Positions 28,845 to 40,788 of a stretch of DNA of 64,000 bases are shown here, one piece after another (position 1 is the first letter of the stretch; every line of letters starts with the position of its first letter). The notes under the pieces were generated by a model, which saw only the letters and a list, made by a program, of their open reading frames with translations, did no database searches and was not told where the DNA came from. The stretch is from Lasioglossum baleicum (Eukaryota; Arthropoda; Insecta; Hymenoptera; Halictidae). The translations under genes were made by a program, and so were the position numbers. Location: contig NW_027469349.1 in the NCBI RefSeq assembly GCF_051020765.1, positions 1-64,000 of the forward strand, written 5' to 3'.

Positions 28845-28860
28845 CATTTACTCCGGGAAT
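28838..28860. other. Reverse-to-forward switch in family A, left palindrome mate
   Basis: Reverse text CAAATTAGTA runs into forward text ACATTTACTCCGGGAAT. The reverse complement of this join is the same as the join at 36,141-36,160 (CCGGAGTTAATGTTTCTAAT). Flanks share private changes on both sides: ACCTTGAACACTGAG on one, and a GAATACGTC plus ATGGACTTAG variant on the other. Confidence 0.85.
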
Positions 28861-31800
28861 ACATGGTTTGACTGTTAGAATATTTGAATACGTCAAACTG
28901 TGGACTTAGCCAGTCGTCTCTAAAAGAAACTGGTAACTTTCTCGAACGGTTTGACCCTGGATCTGATATGTAATACATGAAATTATGGTGACCGTCACTA
29001 ATTTGTAAATTAATTTGTTTCCCTGAACACGACGATATACTCTCAATACAGCGGGATAGGCTTTCGGTGGATGAGGCCATCAATAAGGCGTTTGACTATA
29101 TATCGATTGGTAATGTTCTCAAAATTTTTAACTCCCTACTTTCAATTCAATCCGCGATTTATGTTATCTATTGCCAGTACTGTACAGTGCATTTAATCAC
29201 GTCATAACTGGTTTGACTCTTGCACTCATAGGATAGACTAAGCTATTGACTTAGCTGTTCGGCGCTCTAAGGAGGTGGTATCGTTCTCGAAGGGTTTGAC
29301 ACTCGACCGCCTAATTCAAACATGAATTGAAGGTGCTAGTCACTAAAATGTATACTAATTTGTCCTCTGAACACGAAGATATACTCTTGCTTCAGCGGGT
29401 TCGCTTCTGAGAAGGTAAGGCCTATCTATGATGTCTGACACTATATCAATACGTAACCACCTACAAAGCTTTGACTCTGGACATTAATATTTATACCATG
29501 AAATAGGGTGTACGATGCCAATACAGTATATCGAATTTACTCCCGGTATTCTTCTCTTGACTTTCGGAATCTAAGGTTAGGTGGATTTATTCATATGGCC
29601 GTTCGTCTCTCAGAGAAGGTGGTAACGTTCTCAAGCGATTTCACCGTCGATGTTCTAATTCATTCATGAAACTATGGCGCCCGTCACTGAAATGGTTTTT
29701 AATTTGTTCAGCTGAATACGAAGTAATAACCTCGATACAGCGGGTAGGCTTCGCGGAAGATACAGCCTTCAGTAAAACGTTTAACCTTTTAGCAATTGGT
29801 AACGCTCTCAAACGGTTTGACGAACTACTTCAATATTCAAACCGTGAATTGAGATGTCTAATGCCAATACTGGACGGCGGATTTACTTTCGGCATACCAG
29901 GTTTGGTTCTCGTAATCACAGGAGAGGTGAAGCTATTGACTTATCAGTTCGAGTACCAATAAAGTTGATAAAGGTCTAGAACTGTTTACCGTCGACTTTC
30001 TAATTCCGACATGACCCTAAGGGGCGCGTCATTGAAATGAATACTAATTTCTTTCTCTGAACACAAACTTATTCTCCCGATGAAGCCCGTGATGTTTGCG
30101 GAAGGTAAGTCCTTCGATAAACCGTTTTACTTTATATCAATTGGTATCGTTCTCGAACGGTTTGCCGCTCTACTTTAGTATTTGAACCGTGAACTATGGT
30201 GTCTATTGCTCAAACTGATCAGAGGACATACTCGTGGAATACCTCGTTTGGCTTCTCAAGATCACAGGATGTATGAAGCTATTGACTTAATCGATCTAAT
30301 CTCAAAGAACGTGGAAACTTTCTCGAACGGTCAGACGCTCGAGCTTCATGCTTATAATGAAATAAAGGTCCCCGTAACTAAAATGTTTACTAATTTGATC
30401 CTCTGAACACGAGCTTATACTCTCGATGTGGCGGGATAACTTCTCGGACGGTAGGGCTTTCGGTAAACTGTGTTATTTTATACCAATGGGTATCGATCTA
30501 TAACTGCTTGACGGTCTGCCATAGTATTCAAACCGTGTATTAAGGTGTTTATTGCCAATAATGTTCAGTAGATTTACTCCAGGCATATCTGCTATGAATC
30601 TCGGAAGCGCAGGATATGTGAAGTTATTAACTTAGGTGTGCGACGCAAAAAGAATCTTGTAACGTTCTCGAACGCTTTCACTCCCGAGATTGATATTTAT
30701 ATACACAAATGCGGTGTCCGTCCACTAAAATGTCTACTAATTTGTTACCGTGGGCAATAAGGGAGCGACCCGCTATACCGTGTTAGGTTCTCGGAAGGTA
30801 AGTTATTCGGTATAAAGAATGACTGAATTCGAATTGGTAATATCCTCCGACGGTTTTACTCTCCATCATAATATTCATACCGTGAATTAAGGTGTCTATT
30901 GCCAATACTGTTCATCGAATTTACTCCCTGAATACCTCAACTGATTCTCAGAGTCACAGCATAGGTGAAGCTATTGACTCAGGCGTTTGATTCTCAACGA
31001 GTGTGGTATCGATCCCGAATGGTTTGGCCATCGATATTCTAATTTATACTTGAAAATATCCGTCACTGAAGTTAAGACTAATTTCTGTCTCTGAACACGA
31101 AGTAATACTCTCGATACGGCGAGGTTGCTTCCCCGACGGCAGGCCACCGGTAAGTAGTTTGACATTTCACCAGCTTGCAATGCTCTCAAACGGTTTGGCG
31201 CTATACTTTGTTATACATATCGTGTATTAAAGTACCTATTGGCAATAATACAGTTCTGCGGATTTACTACCGGTATACCTTGTTTGACACTCGGAACCAT
31301 AGGGTAGGTGAAGCTAATAACTAGGGTGTTCGATTCGCATTTACGGTGGCAACGTACTCGAACGGTTTTGCCATCGATGTTCTAACTCATACATGAAATA
31401 GAGGTGCCCGACGCTAAAATGTATATTCATTTAATAATGTGTACACGAAGTTTTACCCCAGATACAACGGATTAGACTTTCGGTGGGTGTGGTCATCAGT
31501 AAGACGACTCACTACATTCCTATTGGTACCGATCTCAAAATTAATGAAGCTCTACTTTAAACTCAAACCGTGAAGTAAGGTGTGTATTGGCAGTGCTGTG
31601 CAGTGCACTTAATTCCATAATACCTGGTTTGACTCTCGGAGTCACATGATAGGTGAACCTATTGACTTAGCCGTTCGACTCCCATAGAAGGTGGTAACGT
31701 TCCCGTGTGGATTGACACTCTAGCTTCTAATACATACATGACGTTAAGGTGCCCGTCTGCGAAATGAAGACTAATTTCTTTCCACGAACACGATGCTATG

Positions 31801-32245
31801 TTCCCGATACAGTAGGTAAGTTTCACGGAAGGTGAGGCCTTCAGTAGAAAGTTTGACTCTATACCAGTAGGCAAAGTTCTATAACGGTATGATTCTGTTC
31901 TGTACTATTTATACTGCGCATTACGGTGTCTATTGCCAGTAAAATTCTGCGGATTGATTCTTGGAATTCCTGATCTGACACTCGGAATAACAGGGTCGGT
32001 GAAGCTATTGACTTAGCAGTACGACTATAAAACAAGGTGTTGACCTTCTCGCTCAGCTTGACTCTCAATTTTGCTATTTATACGTGAAACTGAGGTGTCT
32101 GTCTGCGGAAATGTCTACTCATTTGTGTCCGTGAAAACTAAGATAGACACTCGTTGCAGCGGGATACTTTCTCGGAAGGTAATGTTCTGCTTAAAAAGAA
32201 TTGCTTGGCCTTAATTGACAATGTTGTTCGGCGGTTCCACTCCAT
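28845..32245 (+). repeat. Family A satellite array, forward orientation, block 4 (inner left arm)
   Basis: About 9.9 units. Measured successive spacings of the GTGAAGCT marker between 29,931 and 31,657 are 346, 345, 347, 343 and 345 bp, which fixes the unit length. The unit around 29,455 carries the private text ATCAATACGTAAC and GAAATAGGGTGTACGATGCC, also present at 47,925-47,995. The block ends at the forward-to-reverse switch near 32,245. Confidence 0.95.
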
Positions 32246-32256
32246 CTATGAGATAC
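32235..32256. other. Axis of the large palindrome (forward-to-reverse switch)
   Basis: Forward text TTGTTCGGCGGTTCCACTCC changes to reverse text TATGAGATACACGATCGAG at about 32,245. It is the only switch lying between the matched pair 28,845/36,148, so it is the natural axis. The two sides do not match base for base at the axis: the right arm has about 190 bp more of a unit before the comparable text begins, so the centre itself has been trimmed. Confidence 0.7.
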
Positions 32257-33015
32257 ACGATCGAGTGCCATACCTTTCGAAAACGCTACTACACTCCTTA
32301 ATCTCGAACGGCTGAGACATTTGCAGCACCGACCGTGTGATTCCTCGTGTCATTCCAGGTACTCCGGGAGTAAGTCACCTGAACAGTAGTGGCAATTGAC
32401 GCCTGAAATCACGATTTCAATATTAAAAAGTTGCGTCCCACCGTTTGAAATCGGTACCTATTGGTATGGAGTCCTTCCTTATACCGAATACATTTCCTTC
32501 ATAGAACATATCTCGCTGTAGCATGTGTCATGCTTCGTGCCCACGGAAACAAATTAGTAGACATTTTAGCCTGCAGTCGCATTATTTTCATGTATGAATA
32601 GAATAGTATGGAGTAAAACCGCTAGAAAACGTTCCCACCTTCTTTGGCAGTCGAACGACCCTGTCAGTAGCTGCGCCTATTCTGTGACTTCGAGAGTCAA
32701 CCCGGGTAGTCCTGGAATAAATCCGCAGATCAGTATTGGCAATAGGCACCATAATTCAGGGTTTGAATATTAAAGCAGCGCGTCAAACAGTTGCAGAACG
32801 TTTTATGTTTGTAGAGCAACTAACATATTACCGATAGCACGACCATTGGAGAAGCTAACCCGCCGTATTGAGAGTATAACTTCGTGTTCAGGGTATCAAA
32901 TTAGTGAACGCTTTAGTAACAGGTACCTTAATTTCTATAGGAATATGGAGATCGAGGGTAAAGCCGCTCGAGAACGTTGCCACCTTCTCTGAGGGACGAA
33001 CGGCTACATCAAAAT

Positions 33016-33185
33016 CTTCACCCAGACTCTGATTCCGAGAGTGAAATCAGGTATTGCAGGAGTAAATTCGCCGTTCAGTATTCTGTAGTAGACACAATAT
33101 GTCACGGTTTGCATATTAAAATAGACCATCACACCGTGTGAGAACGTTACCAGTTCCTGTGAGAGACGAACTGCTAAGTACATAG
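33016..33185 (-). repeat. Half-length (170 bp) family A unit
   Basis: Successive CTTCA markers lie 170 bp apart instead of 345. The text AGAACGTTACCAGTTC continues as CTGTGAGAGACGAAC: the first part belongs to one half-unit start and the second to the other. This is what an exchange or deletion between the two GAGAACGTTACCA words of a single unit would leave. Confidence 0.82.
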
Positions 33186-35805
33186 CTTCACATATCCTGT
33201 GATTCAGACAGTCAAACCAGATATGACGGGAGTAAATCACCTCTATAGTATTCGCAATAGATACCTAAATTCGCGGAGTGAATATTAAAATAGAACGTCA
33301 CACCGTTTGAGAGCGTTACCAGTTAGTCAGTGTTTTATCGACGGCCTTACGCTCCGCGAACCTCACCAGCTTCAATGAGAGTATAACTATGTGTGGGGAG
33401 GAAGAAATTAATCTTCATTTCAGTTACGTGTCCTTAACATCATTAATGAATTAGAAGATCGAGGGTCATTCGGCTCGAGAACGTTATCACCACCTGTGAG
33501 ATTCGAACGGCTAAGTCAATAGGTTCACCGTTCCTGTCATTCCGATAGTCAAGCTTGGTATCCCCGGCGACAACTCGCTGCACACGATCGGCAATGGACA
33601 CCTTTATTGACGGTTTTGGTATTAAAGTAGAGCGTGAAATCGTTTGAGAACGATACCTATTGGTATAAAGGCAAACCTTTTAACGAAGCCCTTACCTTCC
33701 CAGAACCAAACCCGCTGTATCGAGAGTATAATTTCGTGTGCAGGGAAACAAATTAGTACATACTTAAGTGACAGCACCATGAATTTCACGTTTGAATCAG
33801 AATATCGATCATCCAACGGTTCCAGATCGTGAGCACCATCTATGATAGTGTAACTTCTAGGTCAGTAGCTTCACCTGTCCTGTGATTATGAGAATCGAAA
33901 AGGTATTCCGGGAGTAAATTCGCTGGTAACTCTTTGCAACAGGCACCATAATTCAAGGCATGAATATCAAAGTAGAGAGTCAATCTGTTTAAGAACGTTT
34001 CCAATTGGTATAAAGACAAACACATTAGAGATGGCCTTACCTGTGGAGAAACTAATCCACTGTATCGAGAGTATAACTTCATGATCAGAGAAGGAAGTTA
34101 GTCTTCATTTCAGTGACGGGCACCTTAACTTCATGTATGAATAAGAAAATCGAATGTCAAACTTTTCGAGAACGTTAACACCATAAGCGAGACGGGAAAG
34201 GCTAAGTCAACCGCTTTACATATCGCCTGATTCCGAAAGTCAGACCAGATTTTTCGGTAGTAAATGCGCTGTGCAGCATGGGCAATAGACGCGCTGTTTC
34301 ACGGTGTAAATATTAAGATACACAGTCAAACCGTTGTAGCTCTTTACCTATTGGTACAACGACAAAAGCTATACTGTAGATCTTAACATTCAAGAATATC
34401 ACCTGCTGCATAGAGAGTGTAACTCGGTGATCAGAGATAAACATTGGTATGTATTTTAGCGGCAGGCACCTTAATTTCACGTATGAATTAGAAGATCGAG
34501 TACCAAGCCGCTCGAGGATGTTACCGCCTTCACTGAGAGACGAATGGCTAAGTCAGTGGTTTCACATATCCTGTGATTTCGAGAGTCAAACCAGGTAATG
34601 AAGAAGTAAATAGGCTGAACAGTTTTGGCAGTAGATACCTCAATTCACGGAATGAATAATGAAGTATACAGTCAAACCGTGGAAGAACGTTACGTAAAGT
34701 TATAGAGTCAAACATTTTAACGAAGGCCTTAAATTCCTAGGTGCTAACGCGGTATATCGTGGGTACTTCGTCGTGTTCAGGGAATCAAATTATTATACCT
34801 TTATGTGATGAGCACCTTAATTTTATGCACGAATTAGAAGATCGAGTGTCAAACGGTTCGGGCATATTACCACCATCTGTGGGAGATAATGATGTCAACA
34901 GCCATCCTGTGATACGGAGAGACAGACCGGGTGCCCGGGAGTACGTGCGCTTAACAGTTTTAGCAACAGGATGTTAAACAAGGCATTCCTGGAGTTAATC
35001 AGCTGGACAGTATTGGTATCAGACACCTTAATTCTCGGTTTGGATATTAAAGTAGATCGTCAAACCGTTGGAGAGCTTTACCATTTGGTTTAACGTCATA
35101 CATTTTATCGCATATCTTACCTACCGAGAATAAGAGCCGCAGTATCGTGGTTATAACTTCGCGTTCAAAGAACCAAATTAATATACATTTCAGCTACGTG
35201 CAACATAATTTCATGTCTGAATAAGAAGGCCGAGTGTCAAACCGTTTGAGAACGTTTCCGCATTCTTTGAGTGTCGAACGGATAAGTCAATAGCTTCAAC
35301 TATCCCGCGATTCCGAAATTCAGCACAGATTGGCAGGGAGTGAACGCGCTGTACATTATTGGCAATACACACCATAATTCACGGTTTGAATATTAAAGTA
35401 GAGTGTCATACCGTTTCAGAGCGTGACCAAATGGTATAAAGTCAAACGTTTACCGAAGGCGGTAACTTCCGAGAAACGTACCTGCTTCATCAGGAGTATA
35501 ACTTCTTGTTGATAGAAAGAAATTAGTGCACATTTCAGTGACGCGTACAATAACGTGTATGAATTAAAAGGTCGACGGTAAAACCGTTGGAGAATGTTAC
35601 CACCATGATACAAATTCAAACGTCTAAGTCAATAGCTTCACCAGTCCTGTGATTTCGAGATACAAACCAGGTATTCCGGTGAATAAATGCGCTGAACAGT
35701 ATTAGCAGTAGACACCTTACTCCACGGTACGAATATTAAAATGGAGCAGCACACCGTCTGAGATCGTTGCCACATTCTGCGAGAGACGAACGGCTACGCC
35801 AATAG

Positions 35806-36098
35806 TTTCATCAATCCTGTGATTCCGAGAATCAAACCAGCTATGGTACTGATATTAATATTCATAGTCTAAACGGTGTAGACCGGTATCTGTTATATCT
35901 AGACACATATTGTCCGAAGGCCTTGCCTTTCTAGTAGCTAACCAACTCTATGGAGGGCGTGGCTTCATGATCAGAGAAGCAAGTCAGTATGAATTTGTGT
36001 GACAGGCACCATAAATTCATGTATCATTTACAAGATGGAGGGCCAAATCGTTCGAGCACGTTACCACTTTCTTTGAGAGACGAACGGCTAAGTCCATA
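35806..36098 (-). repeat. Family A unit with ~52 bp deletion
   Basis: Markers are 293 bp apart. AATCAAACCAGCTAT jumps near 35,848 to GGTACTGATATTAATATTC, so the CCGGGAGTAAATCCGCTGA and TATTGGCAATAGACACC words are missing. Confidence 0.72.
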
Positions 36099-36140
36099 GC
36101 TAGACGTATTCCGATATTCTAAGAGTCAAACTATCTATTC

Positions 36141-36160
36141 CCGGAGTTAATGTTTCTAAT
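36141..36160. other. Reverse-to-forward switch in family A, right palindrome mate
   Basis: Reverse text ATTCCCGGAGTTAATG joins forward text TTTCTAATTTGTTACC. It matches, in reverse complement, the switch at 28,838-28,860 in phase and in private flanking variants. Confidence 0.85.
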
Positions 36161-38250
36161 TTGTTACCTTGAACACTGAGCAGGGCAGTTGTTGCAGCGG
36201 GTTGGGCTTCTCGGAAGGTATGGACTTCGATAAAAAGAATGACTCTATACCAATTGATACTGATCTCCGACAGTATGATACTCTAGTTTGATCTTCATAC
36301 TGTGAATTATCGTGTCAATTGCCTATCTAGTTCAGCGAATTTACTCCGAAAAGACTTGTTTCACTCACGAAATGGCGGGATAGTTGATGCCACACACTTG
36401 ACCTGTTTTGTTCTCAAAGGTGGTGGTAACGCTCTCGAACTGATTCACTCTCGTGTTTTCATTTCATGCATGAAAGATGAAAGTAAGGCGTCCGTCTGCT
36501 AAAATTTCTCCTAATTTGCATCCGTGAACACTAGGCAAGACACTTCGTCCAGCGGATTACGTTCTCGGAAGATAATGTATTCGGTTAAAGGAATGACATT
36601 ATAGCAATTGCTAATGTTCTACGACGATTTGCCTCCCTACTTTAATACCCATGGCGTGTATTAAGGTGTCTATAGCCTATACTGTTCAGCTAATTTACTC
36701 ATGGAGTAACTTGAGTGGCACTCGGAATCACAAGATACGTGAAAGTATTGCCTTAGATACGCGACTCGCAAAAAAGGTGGTAACGATGATGAGCGGATTT
36801 ACCGTCGATTTTCTCATTCATCCCAGAACATAAGGTGCACATCACTAAAATGTATGCTAATTTGCTTTTATGGACACGATGTTATACTCTCGATACAACG
36901 AGATATGTTCTCCGATGATAAGGCCATCGGTAAAATGTTTGACAGCATAACAATATGTAACGTTCTTGCAACGGTTTGTCACAGTACTTTAATATTCACA
37001 CTGAGAATTAAGGCGTCTATTGCCAATACTGTACTGGGCATTTACTCCCAGAATACCTTGTTTGACTCTCAGAATCATAGGATATGTGAAGCTCATAAAT
37101 GAGGCGTTCGATTCTGAACTATGCTTGTAACGCTGCCGTTCGGAGTTACACTCGATCTTATAATTCATATATGAAATTAAGGTGTCTGTCACTAAGGTGT
37201 AAATTAATTTGTGCCGCTGAACACGAAGTAATACTCCTGATACATCGGATGAGGGTTTCGTTGGGTGAGGTCATCATTTAGATCTTTGACTTTATATCAA
37301 TGGGTAAAGTTCTACAACGTTTGGACGTTCCGCATTAATATTCAAACCGTGAATTAGAGTACCTATCGCCAATACCGATCAGCGGATTCACACCCGGAAT
37401 ACCTGGTTTTACTGACGGAATCAGAGGAAGGGTGATGCGATTGACTGAAATGTGCGACCCTCAAAAAGGTGGAAACGTTCCCAAATGGCATGACACTTGA
37501 TCTTCCGATTCATACATGAAATTGAAGTTCCCGTGTCCAAAACGTTTACTAATTTGTTCCTATGAACACGGTGTAATACCCTCGATACGGAGGGTTAGTC
37601 ATTCGGAGTGTAAGGTCATCGGTATAACGCTTGACTTTATCGGAATTGGTAACCGTCTTAAAAGGTTTGACGCTATTCGTCAATATTTATACCGTGAAAT
37701 ATAGTGCAAATTGCCAATACTGTTCAGCGGATTTATTCCCAGGATAATTGCTTTGGATTTAGGAACCATCGGACAGGCGAAGCTATTGACTTAACCTTTC
37801 GTCTCTCACATAATGTGGCAACGTTCTCGAACGGATTGACCCTCGATATTCTTATTCATACACGCAATTAAGGTGCCCGTCACTATAATATATACTAGTT
37901 TGTATCTCTGATCGAGTAGTTACGCTACCGATACAGCGGGTTAGGTCCGCGAAAAATAAATGCCCACGGTGGAAAGCTTCACACTCTACGTACTGGTAAA
38001 CTTCTACTACGGTTTGACTCTGAACATTGCCAATACTATTGCGAATACTGATCAGCGGATTTACTCCCTGATTTGCCTTCCCGAATCGCAGGATAGGTGA
38101 AGCCATTGACTGTTCCGTTCGTCTCTAAAATGAGGTGGTAACGTTCTCGGAAGGTTTGACGTTCGACCTTCTAATGCACATATGAAGTTAAGGTGCCCGT
38201 CACTGAAATGGAGACTCCTTTCTTTATCTAAACTCGGACGGTAATATACT
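36149..38250 (+). repeat. Family A satellite array, forward orientation, block 6
   Basis: About 6.1 family A units in forward orientation, mirror partner of block 3 (26,542-28,844). The last unit stops within the CACGAAGTTATACT region: TTTCTTTATCTAAACTCGG is still family A, and family B begins at about 38,251 with TGTTACGATATTTTCG. Confidence 0.93.
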
Positions 38251-40732
38251 GTTACGATATTTTCGATTTTTTTTGAAGTATCAAGGTTTAATTTCAGAAA
38301 TTGAATCGTACATGAAAAGTGCCTTTGGAATTAGTTGAGCATACGTTTGTGACAATATTTTATTATATTACCAGTTGTATTATATGATTGGCTCCATATG
38401 TACCTTTGCTGCCGTACGATACCACTGGAGTCCCCTTGTGGTTGCGTTCGGTAGATGGGAACGACACAACTTGATGGTCATCCGAAAATACTATTGCCTC
38501 GATATTGTACCGTACGCATCTTTCCTCAGTTTTCCGTTTACTTATATATACTGTAATTTAAAATTATTATATTTTCGATATATTACAAAATTCTAACTTT
38601 TTATCTTAATTATATGTATTTCTTTGTAAAAGTTCCTCTTGAATTAGTTGAGCTTACGTTTATACCAGTATTTTGTTAAGCTTGTTGCTATTTTATAATA
38701 TTGTCCATATACGTACCAACCCAGCCGGAGCAAGACGACTATCGATGTCTTGTAGTTGCACACGGCAGCTCGAAGCGGCCTTACTGTATGGTTTCAGTTA
38801 ATTCCATATCCTTTATTTTGTATCATATGCATTCTGTCCCAGTTTTCTATTTTTTTATAGATACTGTAATTTACAGTTGTTATATTTTCGATCTTCTTCG
38901 AAATTTTCAAATTTTATGTAAAAAAAATGTATTTCTTGCTAAAAGTGCCTTTGAAATTAGTTGAGCGTACGCGTTTATGACATTATCTTGATAAAGACAT
39001 TGTTATTTGATATGATTGTCTGTATATTCACCTACGCTGTCCTGAGCTACACGACTGGCCGGGGCTTGTAGTTGCGTTCGGGAGATCGGAGGTATAATAC
39101 TGTATGGTCTATGTTAATTTCTTTAACCCTGCTTTCGAACCATATGCTTTTTTCCCCAATTCTCCCATTTATATACACATACTGTAATTTAATGTTATAA
39201 TATTTTCGATTTTTTCAAAATTTTCATTTCTTGTTTGAATAAATTGTATGACTTAGTGAAGGTGTCTTTGCAATTTGTAAAGTTTACGTTCATGATATTT
39301 TCTCGTTACCCTCATTGATACTTCCTATGATTGGCTGTGTGAGCACGTACTCTTCCAGACCGACATTGCTGGAGTGGTATTGTAGTTGCGTGCTGTAGAT
39401 CAGGATGGCATATTGTATGGTCATTGTTAATTACTTTAACAATAAGATTGTACGGTTCGCATTCTTTCGCAGTTTTCTACTTATTTCAACATACTGCATT
39501 TTACTCGTGTGATATTTCCGATTTGCTTCAAAATATCCAATTGTTAGTATCAAAAATTGTATTTCTCAGTAAATGAGTCTTGAGAATCGTGTGAGTGTAC
39601 GTTTATGGCAATATTTTGCTAATTTTATTGTTGTTTTATATGATTGCCTGTATGCGTACTTACGCATCCGGTGCGACAAGACAAGAGTGGACTTGCCGTT
39701 GTATTCGGCAGATCGGAGGGACAATACTGGCTGGTCTTTCTTAATTTCTTTAATCATGGTATTTTAACGTATGCGTTTTGTTCGCTTTTCTGTTTAATAC
39801 TACATACCGTTATTTACTGCTTTGATATTTTCAATTTCTCAAAAAATTCCAAATGATAATTTCAAAAATTGTATTTCTTAGTAAAAGTGTATCTGGAAAT
39901 TGTTGAGTGTACGTTTATGCCAATATTTTGTTATACATATCGTTATTTTATACGGTTGTCTGTATACGTACCTACGCTTCCGGCACGACACAGCTGGAAT
40001 TATGCTGCAATTGTGTTCACATGATCGGAGCTACGTTGGTGTATGGTCTTTGTTAATTTCTATAAACCCTATGTTGTAGCGTTTGCGATCTTTCGCTGAT
40101 TTATATTTACTTCTATGTACTGTAACTTACTGTTTTCATATTATCAATTTTTCCACCAGAATTATCAATTTCTAGTTTAAAAAATTGAATTTCTCGGTAA
40201 ATGTGTCTTTGGTATTACGTGAGAGTACGTTCATGATATATTGATAAATTTAATGTCATTTTAAATGATTGTCTCTATACGCACGTACGATACCATGAGC
40301 GACAAAACTGGAGTGATCTTGCAGTTGCTTTCCGTAGATGGGGGCGGCACTACTCGATGGTCTTCGTTAATTTATTTAACCCTGATTTTGTACCGTATAC
40401 ATTTTTTCCCAGTTGTCCATTTACTTATGCATACTATAATTTACTGTTGTGATATTTTCGATTTATTTTTCATAATTTTCAATTATAATTTTATGAAATT
40501 GTACTTTCCAGTAATAGTGTCTTTGGACTCAGTCGAATATTCGTTTGTGACATTATTCTGTTAAACTCATTGTTATTTTACATGATTGCCTCTATCCGAA
40601 CCTACGGTGCCAGTGTAACACGACTGGCGATGTCTTGTAGTTGCACACGGCAGAGCAAAGCAGCAGTATTGAGTGATCATCGTTAATTTCTCTAACTTAG
40701 ATATTTTACCGCATGCATTTTTTCCAGTCTGC

Positions 40733-40788
<56 letters not shown>

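Larger units (their letters stand above)
32246..36148 (-). repeat. Family A satellite array, reverse orientation, block 5 (inner right arm)
   Basis: About 11.3 units in reverse, mirror partner of block 4. It contains one half-length unit (33,016-33,185) and one shortened unit (35,806-36,098). It ends at the reverse-to-forward switch at 36,148. Confidence 0.93.
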
